Positions 24,165 to 35,191 of a DNA stretch of 64,000 bases are shown piece by piece; within the stretch, counting starts at the first letter, position 1, and the number at the start of each line of letters is the position of its first letter. The DNA is from Adineta steineri (lineage: Eukaryota > Rotifera > Eurotatoria > Adinetida > Adinetidae): the NCBI GenBank assembly GCA_905250115.1, contig CAJNOI010000009.1, positions 1,225,821-1,289,820 on the forward strand, in the 5' to 3' direction. The notes under the pieces were generated by a model, which searched no databases, was not told where the DNA came from, and was given only the letters and a program-made list of their open reading frames with translations. Both the position numbers and the translations under genes were made by a program.

Positions 24165-27100
24165 CCTATGTCTTTTATATATATATATATATGTTTATAT
24201 TCTATCAATCGTCACTTGTACTTATTATTTTTTTTGTCTGTCTTCACCAAATGTTTGAGTAATGAGAAATTTTGATGATGAATGAACGATGAGAGACAGA
24301 GAAAGAGAAAGAGAATATAAGAGTAAAGAAAAAGTCAGTCTCGCGTCTACCTTGAATTCTTGAAGATGTAGGAAAAAAAAAGAAAGAAAAGATAGCCTTG
24401 ACAATAGCAGTAGGATACGAAGAATGTGAGTTGTCTTTTTTTATGGTTACATCATTGTTCATTATGCATTTTGACCTGTTAGACATGTTACGGGTCGACA
24501 CCTGATATTTATCGAACCATCTGTTCCAAATGTTCATATCTGATTGACTATTCATCAATATTATATTGTATGTTAATTTAATATATGACATATGTCTGAC
24601 TATCGACGAGTGAAACATGGAGATCAGTTGTAGACAGCGATTTTCATTAACTTTTTTCTTTTCAATAAATTCAAAGCAAAGTAAATGGAATCAACAATCT
24701 CTATTATGAACAACAGATAAACACCAGTATTAAAGTATTAAAAGTACTTTCTTTTTTAAATTCTGTGTTCAACTAATCCGTTATTCAAAATCAAAATGTA
24801 TTGATGTGTTGATGTCATCATCAGTAAATGGTATATTGCTCTTAGGGAATAGTCGGTAGACATTATTTGATGTCAATGAAGACTAACAACTTTCTATTCA
24901 AACGATTAATCCAAGTTGAAGACTTGTTATTAAACACAGCCAAGTGTTTTAAATACAAATGAAAAGAAAGCTAAGCAGAGAATTGTTGAAGAGAGAGAGT
25001 CGAAGATATTGTGTGTGTGTATATATCAAATTACCTCTTGACATTTTCAGGCATCATTCGTTAAGATAAACTAATTGTAACAAGTGTCCACTAAACAAAA
25101 CAAATAGATTGAATGATGTATGTAGAAATTGAATAAAACTTTATAGTAGGTAAACATGACTATTGATATATATATAGTACTCTACCAAAGTGGAAGCTTT
25201 TTTTTTGAAATCAAAATCGGACAAATATATTCAAATCATGCTTAACTTGATTTGCCAATTCCTCTCTTAGATACTTCAAGAAGTTATTATGTTAAATAAA
25301 ACTCTATTTCATCCAGTGCGAAGTAATATATATAATACAATAATTTGTATTCGTCTTGTTTCAAGCTGTTTCTTTTTTTTGCATGTTAAATCGTTCATAG
25401 TGATTAAATGAAGACTAAGATAATCTTTCGATTATTGTATAATTACATAAAACAAATGAAGTGTCATGAAAAGCTTTATAGAAGCTGTGCGAATATATTT
25501 CCAACAAAGAAAAGTGTATTATAAACAGTGTGATGCAGTCAATCTGGAAGAACTATTCTTTAGATCAATGACCAATATTTTACAGACAAAATAGTAACAT
25601 GTCAACTGGAAACGGAAACATTTTACTAAAAGGAAATAAATAAAGTAGTCGCACCGTTTATCTTATCGAATATATTAGTTTTATGTTAACATGTCGATAA
25701 ATTGATAATATCCTGTTAGATCGTATTAATGCTTAAACAGCCATTAAAAATCACGAAGCTTCCATATAGATTATTCTTCTACAAAAGTAACTTCTTATAC
25801 CACTACACATCGATTTAATATATATTCGTGAAGTTTAGTTATCCTTCTAACTAAAACATGATACAGGTAATTCGCTATAAAAAAATTTCAATATGTTAGA
25901 GAAAGCTAACCTTGAAGAATCTCTTCCGCCGGATCTCGTAGGATTAAATGTTATTTAGAGAACTCGAAAAATTGTGACAACGAAACTTTTCTCTTATATT
26001 CAGTAGCATGTTATCATTCGTCAACTGATATCATACTGATCAAATTTCGATATAAAGCTGTTTATTAAGATATATGATGGTAATATGAATGTTTACATAT
26101 AATCTTTAGATGATTTTTTATAGAAACAAGATTGAGCCTACGCATTTCATTGTTCGAAAGAAGAGATTAAAAAACATAGAATTATATATCATAAGCTCTT
26201 TTAATACGACTAGCATAGTTTCTTATCTGAAAAAGTTTCATTCTTGGAAAAATAGTTTTTTTTATTAGAAAAGAAAAAGCTTGAGAATGTTCTTCAAAAT
26301 TTTGATTAGAATTTATATTAGTCATACGTAATGAAAAGGCAAAATATTTATGTCTTTTATAGTTTAAATATATTGTTCTAAGCTTACTAGATCGTATCAA
26401 AGTATTATTGTTACTATTTTTGAATTGTCCTATGAGCTTTTGACTACTATACAAAATTTGAGTTCTCTAGCTTCTACAGTTGCTGAGTTATTAGATCTAT
26501 ATTGTCAAAAGGTCATATTTTACATGGAGATGCACTGAGAAAAGTAGAACACAATATAATAAGTAACCAGTTAAGTACAGCTTGAAATATTCTATCAAAT
26601 GATATATCTTATTGTATAGTGTCTTTTTTCTTTTCACATCCATGGACTTCAATTATTTAATTATAGGTACTTTGTCATTTTTATGTAGACCGACTTTATC
26701 GTTCAATTTACTTTATTTGTAAGAAAGAGCAAAACCGAGTCAAAATGAGTAGTATTTGCATTATAAACAGTGTGTTTTCGTTGAAATATCCTAGACCCCT
26801 GTGAATATACAGTTCACTCATATATTATCTATGAACTTTCGAATATAACTAGAATTTTATGCATATTCTACATGTAATTCAGTAATTGAATTGTTTAATG
26901 ATATATTATGAAGTATAGTTTTATAATGAAGAATTCTATGTACCTACTATTACTAAGATATTTTTCTTCTTGAAGATATAATTACTTAGTATACACGCAT
27001 GTATACATAATTTAATAGATAATTTGAAATAAAATATCTTTATAAGAATAATAATAGATCAAGTTACTTTTTTTTTGTTCAACTATGACGTTAATTTAAC

Positions 27101-27453
27101 TTTGTCATAAATTACATGTAGTGTTAGAAAATGAAAAAAAAAAGAGAAACTATTTTCTATTTCTTTCTTTTTCTCTATTAGTATATATAAAATTATTGTT
27201 ATTGTAATAGTAATGAAAAGTGAGAATCTCGTGATTTAGTGGCGGATTTAGGGGGTGGGTGATGAGGGCGGTCGTCCCCCTTCAAAAATTTTTTTAGTAC
27301 TAGCTAACCAGTTTTTAATAAATATATAAAAGCAAAACATTAATGAGTAATTAAAATTTATGTGTTGACAATAACAACGTTAAATATTTTGATAAGTATA
27401 GAAAAAGAGAAGTTCTTTCTTTATTCTAGGATATTACTTCCGACAAAAGAAAA
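24165..27453. other. Long gene-poor AT-rich stretch
   Basis: About 3.3 kb without supported genes. Minus frames at 24244-24618 and 26182-26454 are open but lack splice partners or family features. A TA run lies at 24177-24192 and a GT run at 25011-25020. Near the right end a GC-rich scrap at 27236-27300 resembles a transposon terminus. Otherwise nothing recognisable. Confidence 0.4.
27236..27300. mobile_element. Solo terminus resembling a hAT-like element
   Basis: The string AGTGGCGGATTTAGG followed by a G/C-rich stretch stands out from AT-rich surroundings. Its start closely matches the reverse complement of the sequence ending at about 60309 (CAGTGGCGGATCCAGG), a form common at hAT transposon ends. 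No matching second end was found nearby. Confidence 0.45.
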
Positions 27454-29101
27454 ATGTCGTCGACAAAATCAGTTCAAATTGTTGATATAATGACAAATAA
27501 TAATCATGATTCACGTATTATTATTAATGTTGGTGGAACAAGATTTGAAACTCAACGTGCAACATTAAAAAAATTACCCGCTACACGTTTATCAAAATTA
27601 ACACCACAATTATCATTTTATGATCCATTATTAAATGAATATTTTTTCGATCGACATCCAGGTGTTTTTTCTCAAATACTTAATTATTATCGAACAGGAA
27701 AACTTCATTATCCAAATAATGTTTGTGGACCTTTATTTGAAGATGAACTAACATATTGGGGTATTCAAAGAGAAGAAGTTGAACCTTGTTGTTGGTAATT
27801 ATTTTATATAAAAACAAAACAATATTATTAAAAATTCTCGATCTTTAGGATGACTTATACAAAATATCGATCAACACAAGAAACATTACAAGTATTAGAT
27901 TCATTAGAGTTAGATACAGTACGATCAACAACTGATGATATTGTTAAAAAATTTGGTTGGGAAGATGATTTTGATTTAATTACAAGTGGTCATTTATCTA
28001 AACGTAAACGTTTAATGAGTATAATATGGCAATTATTTGAAGAACCAAGATCATCAACAATATCGAAAGTAATTTATTCATAATTTTTTTTCCGTATTAC
28101 TATTTATTTTTTTAAATTTATAGATAATTGCTGTTATATCAATGTTTTTTATAATTGTTTCAATAGCTACATTTGTTCTTCGTACATTACCAGCATTTGA
28201 AATAGCTGAATATGATTTTATAACTGTTTATACGTATAATAATTTAACTGAACAAACAACTGTATATAATACTCAACAAAGAGAAATAGTTTCTAGTTTT
28301 GATACAATTGAATGGATATGTATGAATAAAATATTTGAAAGTTATGTATTAATAAATTTTTATATATTTATTTTTTTAGGTAATTCTTGGTTTATATTTG
28401 AAATAATATTAAGATTTTTAGTTGCACCATCGAAACGAACTTTTTGTACATCTATACTTAATTGGATTGGTAAAATAAGAAGATAGATTCAATTATTTTT
28501 ATTTGTTTTTTTTTTATATAATTTAGATTTTCTTGGTACATTTTGGTTTTGTTTTACTTATATTCTATATAATATATTTCATTTTAATGGTTATAATGCT
28601 GCATTAGATCTTCTATCAACTATACGTGTTGCACGTATGTTTAAATTATGTAATCTTCATCCACGTTTAAAAGTTATCATAACATCAATGTCATATTCAT
28701 CAAGTGTATTAAGTTTATTGATATTTTTCTTTTTTCTTGCGACAATGATAGCAGGTTCATCAATGTATTATATTGAACGTTTAAGTAATTCAACCGATAA
28801 TCAATTAGTATCAATTGTTGAAGGTATATCACTTGCAATAAGTACAATAAGTACACTTGGTTCAGGTGATATTGTACCAAAATCATTTTTTGGTATGATA
28901 TTTGGTGCAATAACGACTATAGTTGGAGTCTTAATTATTGATTTACCAATGCCAATTATTGTTGAAACATTTGCAAATTTTAATTCACATCTACAAACAC
29001 GACAACAATTACCAAAACAGAGAAGACGCATAACACCAGCTGCTATACCAAGAAAAATCAAACCACAAATGCCACCAAATGGATATACTCATCAACATTG
29101 A
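27454..29101 (+). CDS. Shaw-like (Kv3/KCNC) voltage-gated potassium channel subunit with non-canonical filter
   Basis: Exons 27454-27794, 27849-28068, 28124-28469 and 28527-29101 join in phase into 493 residues. The T1 domain begins [17 protein letters not shown] and carries the complete Zn-binding spacing H-x5-C-x20-CC (ending EPCCWMTY), the hallmark of non-Shaker Kv. S1-S3 follow; S4 is [20 protein letters not shown] with few basic residues, as in Shaw. After S6 comes LPMPIIV (usual PVP) and [11 protein letters not shown], close to Shaw's ARAKLPKKRRR. The pore reads [14 protein letters not shown], where Kv channels have TMTTVGYGD.: Tyr of GYG is Ser415. Membrane protein forming tetramers. 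With GSG the potassium selectivity is uncertain, so it may be a modifier or non-selective subunit. All exons are open, so it is not an obvious pseudogene. Confidence 0.9.
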
Positions 29102-29954
29102 TTTAGAATTATGAAAAAAAGAAATTTAATTTTTTGTTGTAATTTTTTTTCTAACGTCTAATACATACATCTAACTTTTTTTTTTGAATTTTTGTTGAAA
29201 TATAGATTGAATCTGTTCAATCAGTTAATTTGTCATATAATTATCATAGAGATGGTTATAAACGAATATAAATAAATAAAGATGAACATTCTTTTCAATT
29301 TATTCGCCTTATAAAACTAAAGAAGAAAAAGTAGACTCAAAATAAATTTGTAATATTATATATTACAACACATAAGAGCTTATCAATTCATCATGTCTGA
29401 TCCAACTACATTAAAATTCTCTAAAATCGATCAAAATTATTTTAACATCTATCTGCACTTGTATATATATATACTTAAGGCTGCGGGTGTGAGTATGGGT
29501 GCGGATATACCTGAGTCTGGGTGTGGATTCTATAGCTACACTCTCAGCCATACACCCACCCTCAAGATTCGTTCTTCTCTATTTAAAAACATGTGGACAT
29601 ATATCATTTCGTTTACTAAAGAGATACATTGCAGAAAAGATACGTGCAAATCTTTACATACTATTCTAAAAAATGCATATTATTTTAAATGAAAGAGTAT
29701 AATATATAATATAAATTTTTATTCTTTATCTTGTTCTTTGTTATGAATAAGTTTTTTCTTGCATCAAGCACAAAGATACATATTGAACTGTTTTTTTTGG
29801 ATTTAAAATCAATGTGTAGGAATAAAAAACCTGCAGTAGCAAAAAGAAGATTTTAGAAAAAAGAAGATAAAAGAGAATTAAGAATAACAATACAAATGAA
29901 AGAAAAAGAAAAAAAACGTTCTGTAACGAAATTTGTTCATTGATATGGTTATTC
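29102..29954. other. Spacer with a hairpin element
   Basis: Kv 3' UTR followed by AT-rich DNA. It contains the hairpin element at 29473-29565; the 99-codon plus-strand frame across it is an accident of that insertion. Confidence 0.4.
29473..29565. repeat. GGGTGTG/CACACCC hairpin element, copy 1
   Basis: Left arm starts CTTAAGGCTGCGGGTGTGAG and right arm ends CATACACCCACCCTCAAG; the reverse complement of the right arm (CTTGAGGGTGGGTGTATGG) aligns with the left arm with a few mismatches. G-rich strand on the left, C-rich on the right. Confidence 0.6.
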
Positions 29955-30776
29955 CTATAGATTTTCTTTGTCTTCGTGTTCTTCTTCCAAATCGAGCTTC
30001 ACTAAAAAACAGATAAATAGAATTTAATATTTCCAATTCATCCAAGATGTTATACCTATTTTTTCTTCCAACGAATTATTCTCTAAGATAAATTTAAGTT
30101 GTTCAGCAAGTAATTCAGCAATGTCACTTTCAATTTGTTGTTTTTGTTCAAGTGTAAGATTTGGATTCAATAGATTTTGTTGACCTTGTTTTAGGGTGTG
30201 AGTGTCTTAATAAGAATAACAAAGACACCTACCCACACCCTCAAGATGACTGTCTTTTGTTGTTGTTTATCAGATGTTTCTTTTCGGTTCTTTTGAATCT
30301 TGATCAATACTTCAGTAACATTAAACAATTGTTCATTTATTACTTTGTTTTTGGTAGTACAACCATCGATTAAAGTTGTAGCTCAGTTAATATTAAAACT
30401 ATCCTTTTGTTTAATAGAACGTTGTAAACGCTGACTACCATGCGTAATTATAGAATTGATTTGATGAAGCTCACACCATAAATCTTTTTGTTGAATTAAT
30501 AATTCCTCTTCCACTTTCAGTGCTTCTTTACATTCTTCGTATACTTGTTCACGTTCTTTATTTTTCTCTAATTTTTTTATTTCTAATTCTTTTGAATTCA
30601 GATCTTGTTTATATAATTGGTAAGATTTTTCGACTGCTTCAATCATGTCTTTATCTATTTGTACCTAAACTAAGAAATAGCATCTGTCAATCTAAATAAA
30701 ATAATTATATGTATACTTTATGACTAGAACCATCACCAGAAAGTTTAATAGTATCATATGTTGATCTTAAACTACA
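29955..30776 (-). pseudogene. Coiled-coil protein gene, disrupted
   Basis: Minus-strand exons 30776-30717, 30664 to about 30246, about 30187-30056 and 30001-29955 share one reading frame logic with good GT-AG borders. The product is a Glu/Lys/Gln-rich coiled coil (LYKQDLNSKELEIKKLEKNK, then ESDIAELLAEQLKF and a LEEEHEDKENL end). A TGA at 30385-30383 interrupts the second exon, after which the same frame stays open (ATTLIDGCTTKNK). A GGGTGTG-type hairpin element sits at 30188-30245 inside the coding part and brings another stop. The first exon lacks an ATG, so the 5' end is also missing. Function unknown; a shorter product ending at the TGA cannot be excluded. Confidence 0.6.
30188..30245. repeat. 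GGGTGTG/CACACCC hairpin element, copy 2
   Basis: Left arm TTTTAGGGTGTGAGTGTCTT, right arm AAGACACCTACCCACACCCT followed by CAAG. The arms pair over most of their length. It interrupts the coiled-coil coding sequence. Confidence 0.65.
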
Positions 30777-31001
30777 CTGTAATTTTTTTAAATTCTACTT
30801 TTTAGAAAATCGATCTTAAATAAGCTCAAGCATTTTATAAGTGTATGATTTACTCATTGACTTGCTATAAATTCGAAAATGCTTGATTTTATAGAAGATT
30901 AATTTTCTGAAAAGTAAAAAAAACAGTGATTGTGAAAAATATTCAAAAATCAACTTCGATTTAGAAAAATCATTACATTAAATACGATATGTCATAATTT
31001 C

Positions 31002-31078
31002 TTGAAGGGTGGGTGTCTGTATGGGTATGGATATTATATTATCATATGTTCATACCCACACCCACACCCACCCAAAAC
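31002..31078. repeat. GGGTGTG/CACACCC hairpin element, copy 3
   Basis: Left arm GAAGGGTGGGTGTCTGTATG, right arm ending CACACCCACACCCACCC; the arms are complementary with an AT-rich loop near 31032-31050. It lies downstream of the 3' end of the F-box/LRR gene. Confidence 0.65.
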
Positions 31079-31295
31079 CTCAGCATAGGTTTGTACGTAT
31101 CGAAGAACTAAAACTTAGTTCAGTAAAAAAGCTCCTTAACTATCCCAGCGCACCATCATCTTAATCATAACAATAGACATTCAGTTTAAGAACAAGCAAT
31201 TTTATTTACGATTTCTGTGAAAATTACAATACAAGGAGCATATCCTCACAATCATCAATGAAAACTCATTCATCATTCAAATAAGTTTAATAATG

Positions 31296-34200
31296 TCATT
31301 CACGGTTTTTTTCTCTTTTATTACGTTCAACAAGTTCATTGATATAACACAATGTATCGTTTCCGATTTGATTCCAACAGAGATTTAGCGTGATGAGTGT
31401 CTAGATGAACAAATTGAAGTAAAGACATGGTATAAATAAAAAGAGAATCAGAGTTACTGTGTTGTATTGTAATGCATCACCCAAATATTGTGCTGCAATA
31501 TCTCTGATTTCCTTAACTCCGAGATCTAGTATAGTGAGTGTCTAAAGAGAAAAGTGATGATAAAGACATGGTACAAATAAAGACAGAACGAGAGTTACCG
31601 TGTTGTGTCGTAATCCATCGCCCAAAGATTGTGCTCCAACATCTCCGATTAGATTACATCCGAGATGTAGTGTGGTGAGTGCCTAGATGAAAATTTGAAG
31701 GTAAAGACATAATATAGATTAAGACAAAATGAGAGTTACTGTATTATGTGGTAATGCATTGGCTAGATATTTTGTTCCATTATCTCTAATTAGATTATCG
31801 CTGAGATCTAGTGTAGTTAGTGCCTAGATGACAAAGTGGGAATAACGACATGTTATAGATAAAGAAAGAATGAGAGTTACCGTGTTGTACTGTAATGCAT
31901 CGCCCAAAGATTGTGCTCCGATATATCCGATTCGATTAACTCCAAGGTTTAGTGTGGTGAGCGTCTAGATGAAAAAATGAAGCTAAAGATATGGTATAGA
32001 TAAAAAAGAATGAGAGTTACTGTATTGTGTTGTAATACATCACTCAAATGTTTTGCTCCAAGATCTCCGATTCGATTATATTCGAGATCTAGTGTGGTTA
32101 GCGTCTAGAAGAGAAAAGTGATGATTCAGACATGGTATAGATAAAGAGAGAATGCGAGTTACTGTGTTGTGTCGCAATCCATCGCTCAAATATTGTACTC
32201 CAATCTCTCCGATTTTATTATTCGAGAGATTTAGGGTGATTAATGTCTGAAAGAGTAAAGTGATGATGAAAACATGGTATGGATAAAGACAGAACGGGAG
32301 TTACCGTGTTGTGTCGTAATCTATCACCCAAAGATTGTGCTCCAACAGCTCCAATTAGATTACATTCGAGATGTAATATGGTAAGTGTCTAGATGAAAAC
32401 TTGGAGGTGAAGATATGATATAGATTAAGACAAAATGAGAGTTACTGTATTATGTGGTAATACATCACCCAAAGACTGTGCGCCACTATCTCCGATTTGA
32501 TTAATTCTGAGACCTAGTGTAGTTAGTGTCTCGATAAAAAAGCGAAGGTAAAGACATAGTATAAATAAAGAAAGAACGCAAGTTACTGTGTTATATTTTA
32601 ATGTATCCGCCAAAAATTGCGCTTCGACATCTCCTATTTGATTATTTTCGAGATTTAGTGTGGTGAGTGTCTAGATGAAGAAAGTGAAGATAAACCCATG
32701 GTATAAATAAAAAGAGAATGAGAATTACTGTGTTGTGTCGTAATCCATCGCCCAAAGATTGCACGCCGATCTCTCCGATTTCATTATCGTAGAGATCTAG
32801 TGTAGTTAGTATCTAGATGAAAAAGGGGAGGTAAAGACATAGTATAAATAAGGAGAGAATGAAAGTTACTGTGTTATATTTTAATGCATCAGCCAAAAAT
32901 TTTGCTCCAACATCTCCGATTCGACTCTTCCAGATGATTAGCTCCGTGAGTGTCTAGATGAAAATGTAAAGGTAAAAGCATGACATGGATAGGGACAGAA
33001 TGAGAACTACTGTGTTGTGTTGCAATGCATTACCCAAAGATTGTAGCCCAACATGTCCGATTTCATTGTCTTCGATGTTTAATGCTGTGAGTGTCTAAAT
33101 GAAAAATAAGAGCTATAGAAACGGTGCATTCGAGTAGATAACCGTTAGCCAGTGGTGTCTGCAGTGAGAGTAGTGAAATGAATGTCCATCGAACTGCGTT
33201 CCAAGGCGTACGAATATCAATATAAATATTTCAAGGATTTTAGAGGATTTATAGTGTACGATAATGTTTTGCGAAGTTCTAAACTGAAAAAAAGTGGTCG
33301 TGATTGAAGTACGAATAGAAACTCTATTTGTGAGTTACAGTATTTTTGAATTGTATGTGAATGAGATATAGTTTGTAAGTTACTTCCGCGCAAAACAATA
33401 GTGAAACGTTGTATTATGAGCCCAAATGACAATGTATTACAGTAAATGGTTTAGACCATAGTAAAGTATAATGCAGTACTTGGAGATTCTCTGTAGGTAT
33501 GACGCAATATGGCTTCTTGTGAGCAGTTAGTGAACGGTTTTCTTTGATGTTCGTTGTTTAGATTCGATATATGTTCTGTATCAAAGGTACGTGTAAGTTA
33601 TCGAACTATGCGCGATTAATGCGTATGTTTTATGGAAGTGGAGATAGATATTGATTTCGGTAGTTGTTTTCGTTGCCACTATATGGTTGTATTCATGAAG
33701 CAACTTTAGGTTATGAAAAGTCAGACAATCTATTCCGTAATGCGAGACCCATTATTATTAGAAGACGAATGCATGGTTAAACGTTGTATAAAAATTAAGG
33801 CTAATCAATTATTCTGAAAATTTCATCCTTGAGAAAGTGTGTTCCAGATGAAACCCATTTCGGCGCAATTATTTTGTCGAATTTATCGCTCACAAAATAA
33901 ACTAGTTTAACGAAGATTAATTTCTTTCAAAAGCTGATTTTTATTATCGAAACGGCACTTTCGGAAAAAAAGGGGCTTCGATACTGATGAAAAGCAAATA
34001 ACAATGTTTTGTTTCTTTTTCTTGGTTCTTATCTAAACATTGTTTGTTGATGACATCATACCGGTTGTGAACCGTAGAATATTGAGATGATATTGAAAAG
34101 AAAGAAAAAGAAACTATTTCTCCTGATTATTAAGACACTACTTTCAAACTGTAATAATACAAAAGTTAAATTTGCGGGAAGATTTTGATAACTGATAAAT

Positions 34201-34462
34201 TTGTTTTAGTGAGAAACAGTTTATTTCTGTATATTGTATCGAAGTCATTCTACTTAAATAGTGATTGTAAGAATGAAAAATATGTCTATCATGATGGAAA
34301 AAAGTTTACCTGATAGCGGTGATAGCTGTCTACGATCATATTGAATCGTTGACATACGTTTCTCATGGAGCATAGGATTGTGAAATCCGATTGATGGTCC
34401 AGAATTCGATAGACAAGTTCTACCGGTAATGTAAGGAAATTGGTGACTGTTTGATTTGCCAT
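31296..34462 (-). CDS. F-box protein with 13 ribonuclease-inhibitor-type leucine-rich repeats
   Basis: Exon 1 (34462-34310) encodes an F-box-like start: LTLPVELVYRILDHQSDF then CSMRNVCQRFN. Thirteen LRR exons follow: 33094-33011, 32953-32870, 32812-32729, 32670-32587, 32529-32446, 32388-32305, 32246-32163, 32104-32021, 31964-31881, 31823-31740, 31682-31599, 31541-31458 and 31400-31296. The first twelve are each exactly 84 nt, phase 0, one 28-residue repeat of the form TLT.L.L..N.IGD.GAQSLGD.L.HN. The last ends with KREKNRE-stop. Total 421 residues. Introns between repeats are 56-58 nt; intron 1 is about 1.2 kb. Known role of the family: LRRs choose a substrate for an SCF ubiquitin ligase, or act as NLR-like sensors. 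The target is unknown. No frame break was seen in any repeat. Confidence 0.85.
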
Positions 34463-35191
34463 TGTAAATTGTTGATGAAATGGTTGCTGTATAGACTTAT
34501 ATGTTGGTTATATATATTGTTCTCTATCTTAGCATTAAATGAGTGGATATTTTTTTTATATTGTTATAGTATGATACATCTCTTGCTAAAAAGAATGCTG
34601 GCTCTCTTTCATTTTCCCACGTACTACTGATATCATTGAGTATTTAGGGAGTGAATATTATGAAGAGAGGAAGAAGAAAAAACAAAAAGGAGCGATAACA
34701 TTCGTCATGGATTTCACATGATGTTGCAATTACATGTTGGAATAAAAAAACGAAAAAGAATAATATCAACTAGAAAATGACAGAATCTAGATAACAAGTG
34801 TAAACAAACGTTTTTGTTAATATTGTTTTATCGATATAAAATAGTATATAATAGACATGAATAGCGTGTTCTCGGTAGCATAATTAGCAAAATTTGAATG
34901 AATTTCTTTTTATTCAAACTCTATATTGTCATTTGATGGTAAAATGAAATATAGATATTTTATAAGATGGTCAAGCCTTTGTTCTTATAAAACAGAGTCA
35001 GATGAGTGAATCAAGAATAAAAACAAGATCATTACTTTGGATGTAGCTGTGCGTGTGGACAAAGTGTCACCTAGCACCCACACCCTAAACGAATAATAGT
35101 TTATTGGACAAAATCACAACAACAAAGGATACTTCGATTATATGATAGTTACACGCTTAAGTAAGAGAAAACAATACTATAGGTGTACGCT
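34463..35191. other. Spacer between F-box/LRR and ATPase genes
   Basis: Promoter side of the F-box/LRR gene and 3' UTR of the ATPase gene. It contains hairpin element copy 4 (35046-35090). No other feature seen. Confidence 0.4.
35046..35090. repeat. GGGTGTG/CACACCC hairpin element, copy 4 (short)
   Basis: A shorter, more degraded member: left arm GCTGTGCGTGTGGAC, right arm CTAGCACCCACACCC. Related to the others by the CACCCACACCC arm. Confidence 0.45.

Noticed and set aside
24244..24618. Minus-strand frame of 124 codons
   Set aside because: Phe/Ser low-complexity text, no splice partners and no family features.
26182..26454. Minus-strand frame of 90 codons
   Set aside because: No recognisable motif, isolated in AT-rich DNA, composition expected by chance.
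29393..29692. Plus-strand frame of 99 codons downstream of the Kv gene
   Set aside because: It runs across the inverted-repeat hairpin; coding texture is absent outside it.
31296..33094. Regular 141-bp repeats could suggest a CRISPR-like or satellite array
   Set aside because: Each unit encodes one 28-residue LRR in frame with splice signals on the minus strand; it is an exon array of a gene.
33110..34308. A separate gene inside the 1.2-kb first intron of the F-box/LRR gene
   Set aside because: The only open frame (33217-33432, minus) has no motif or splice context.
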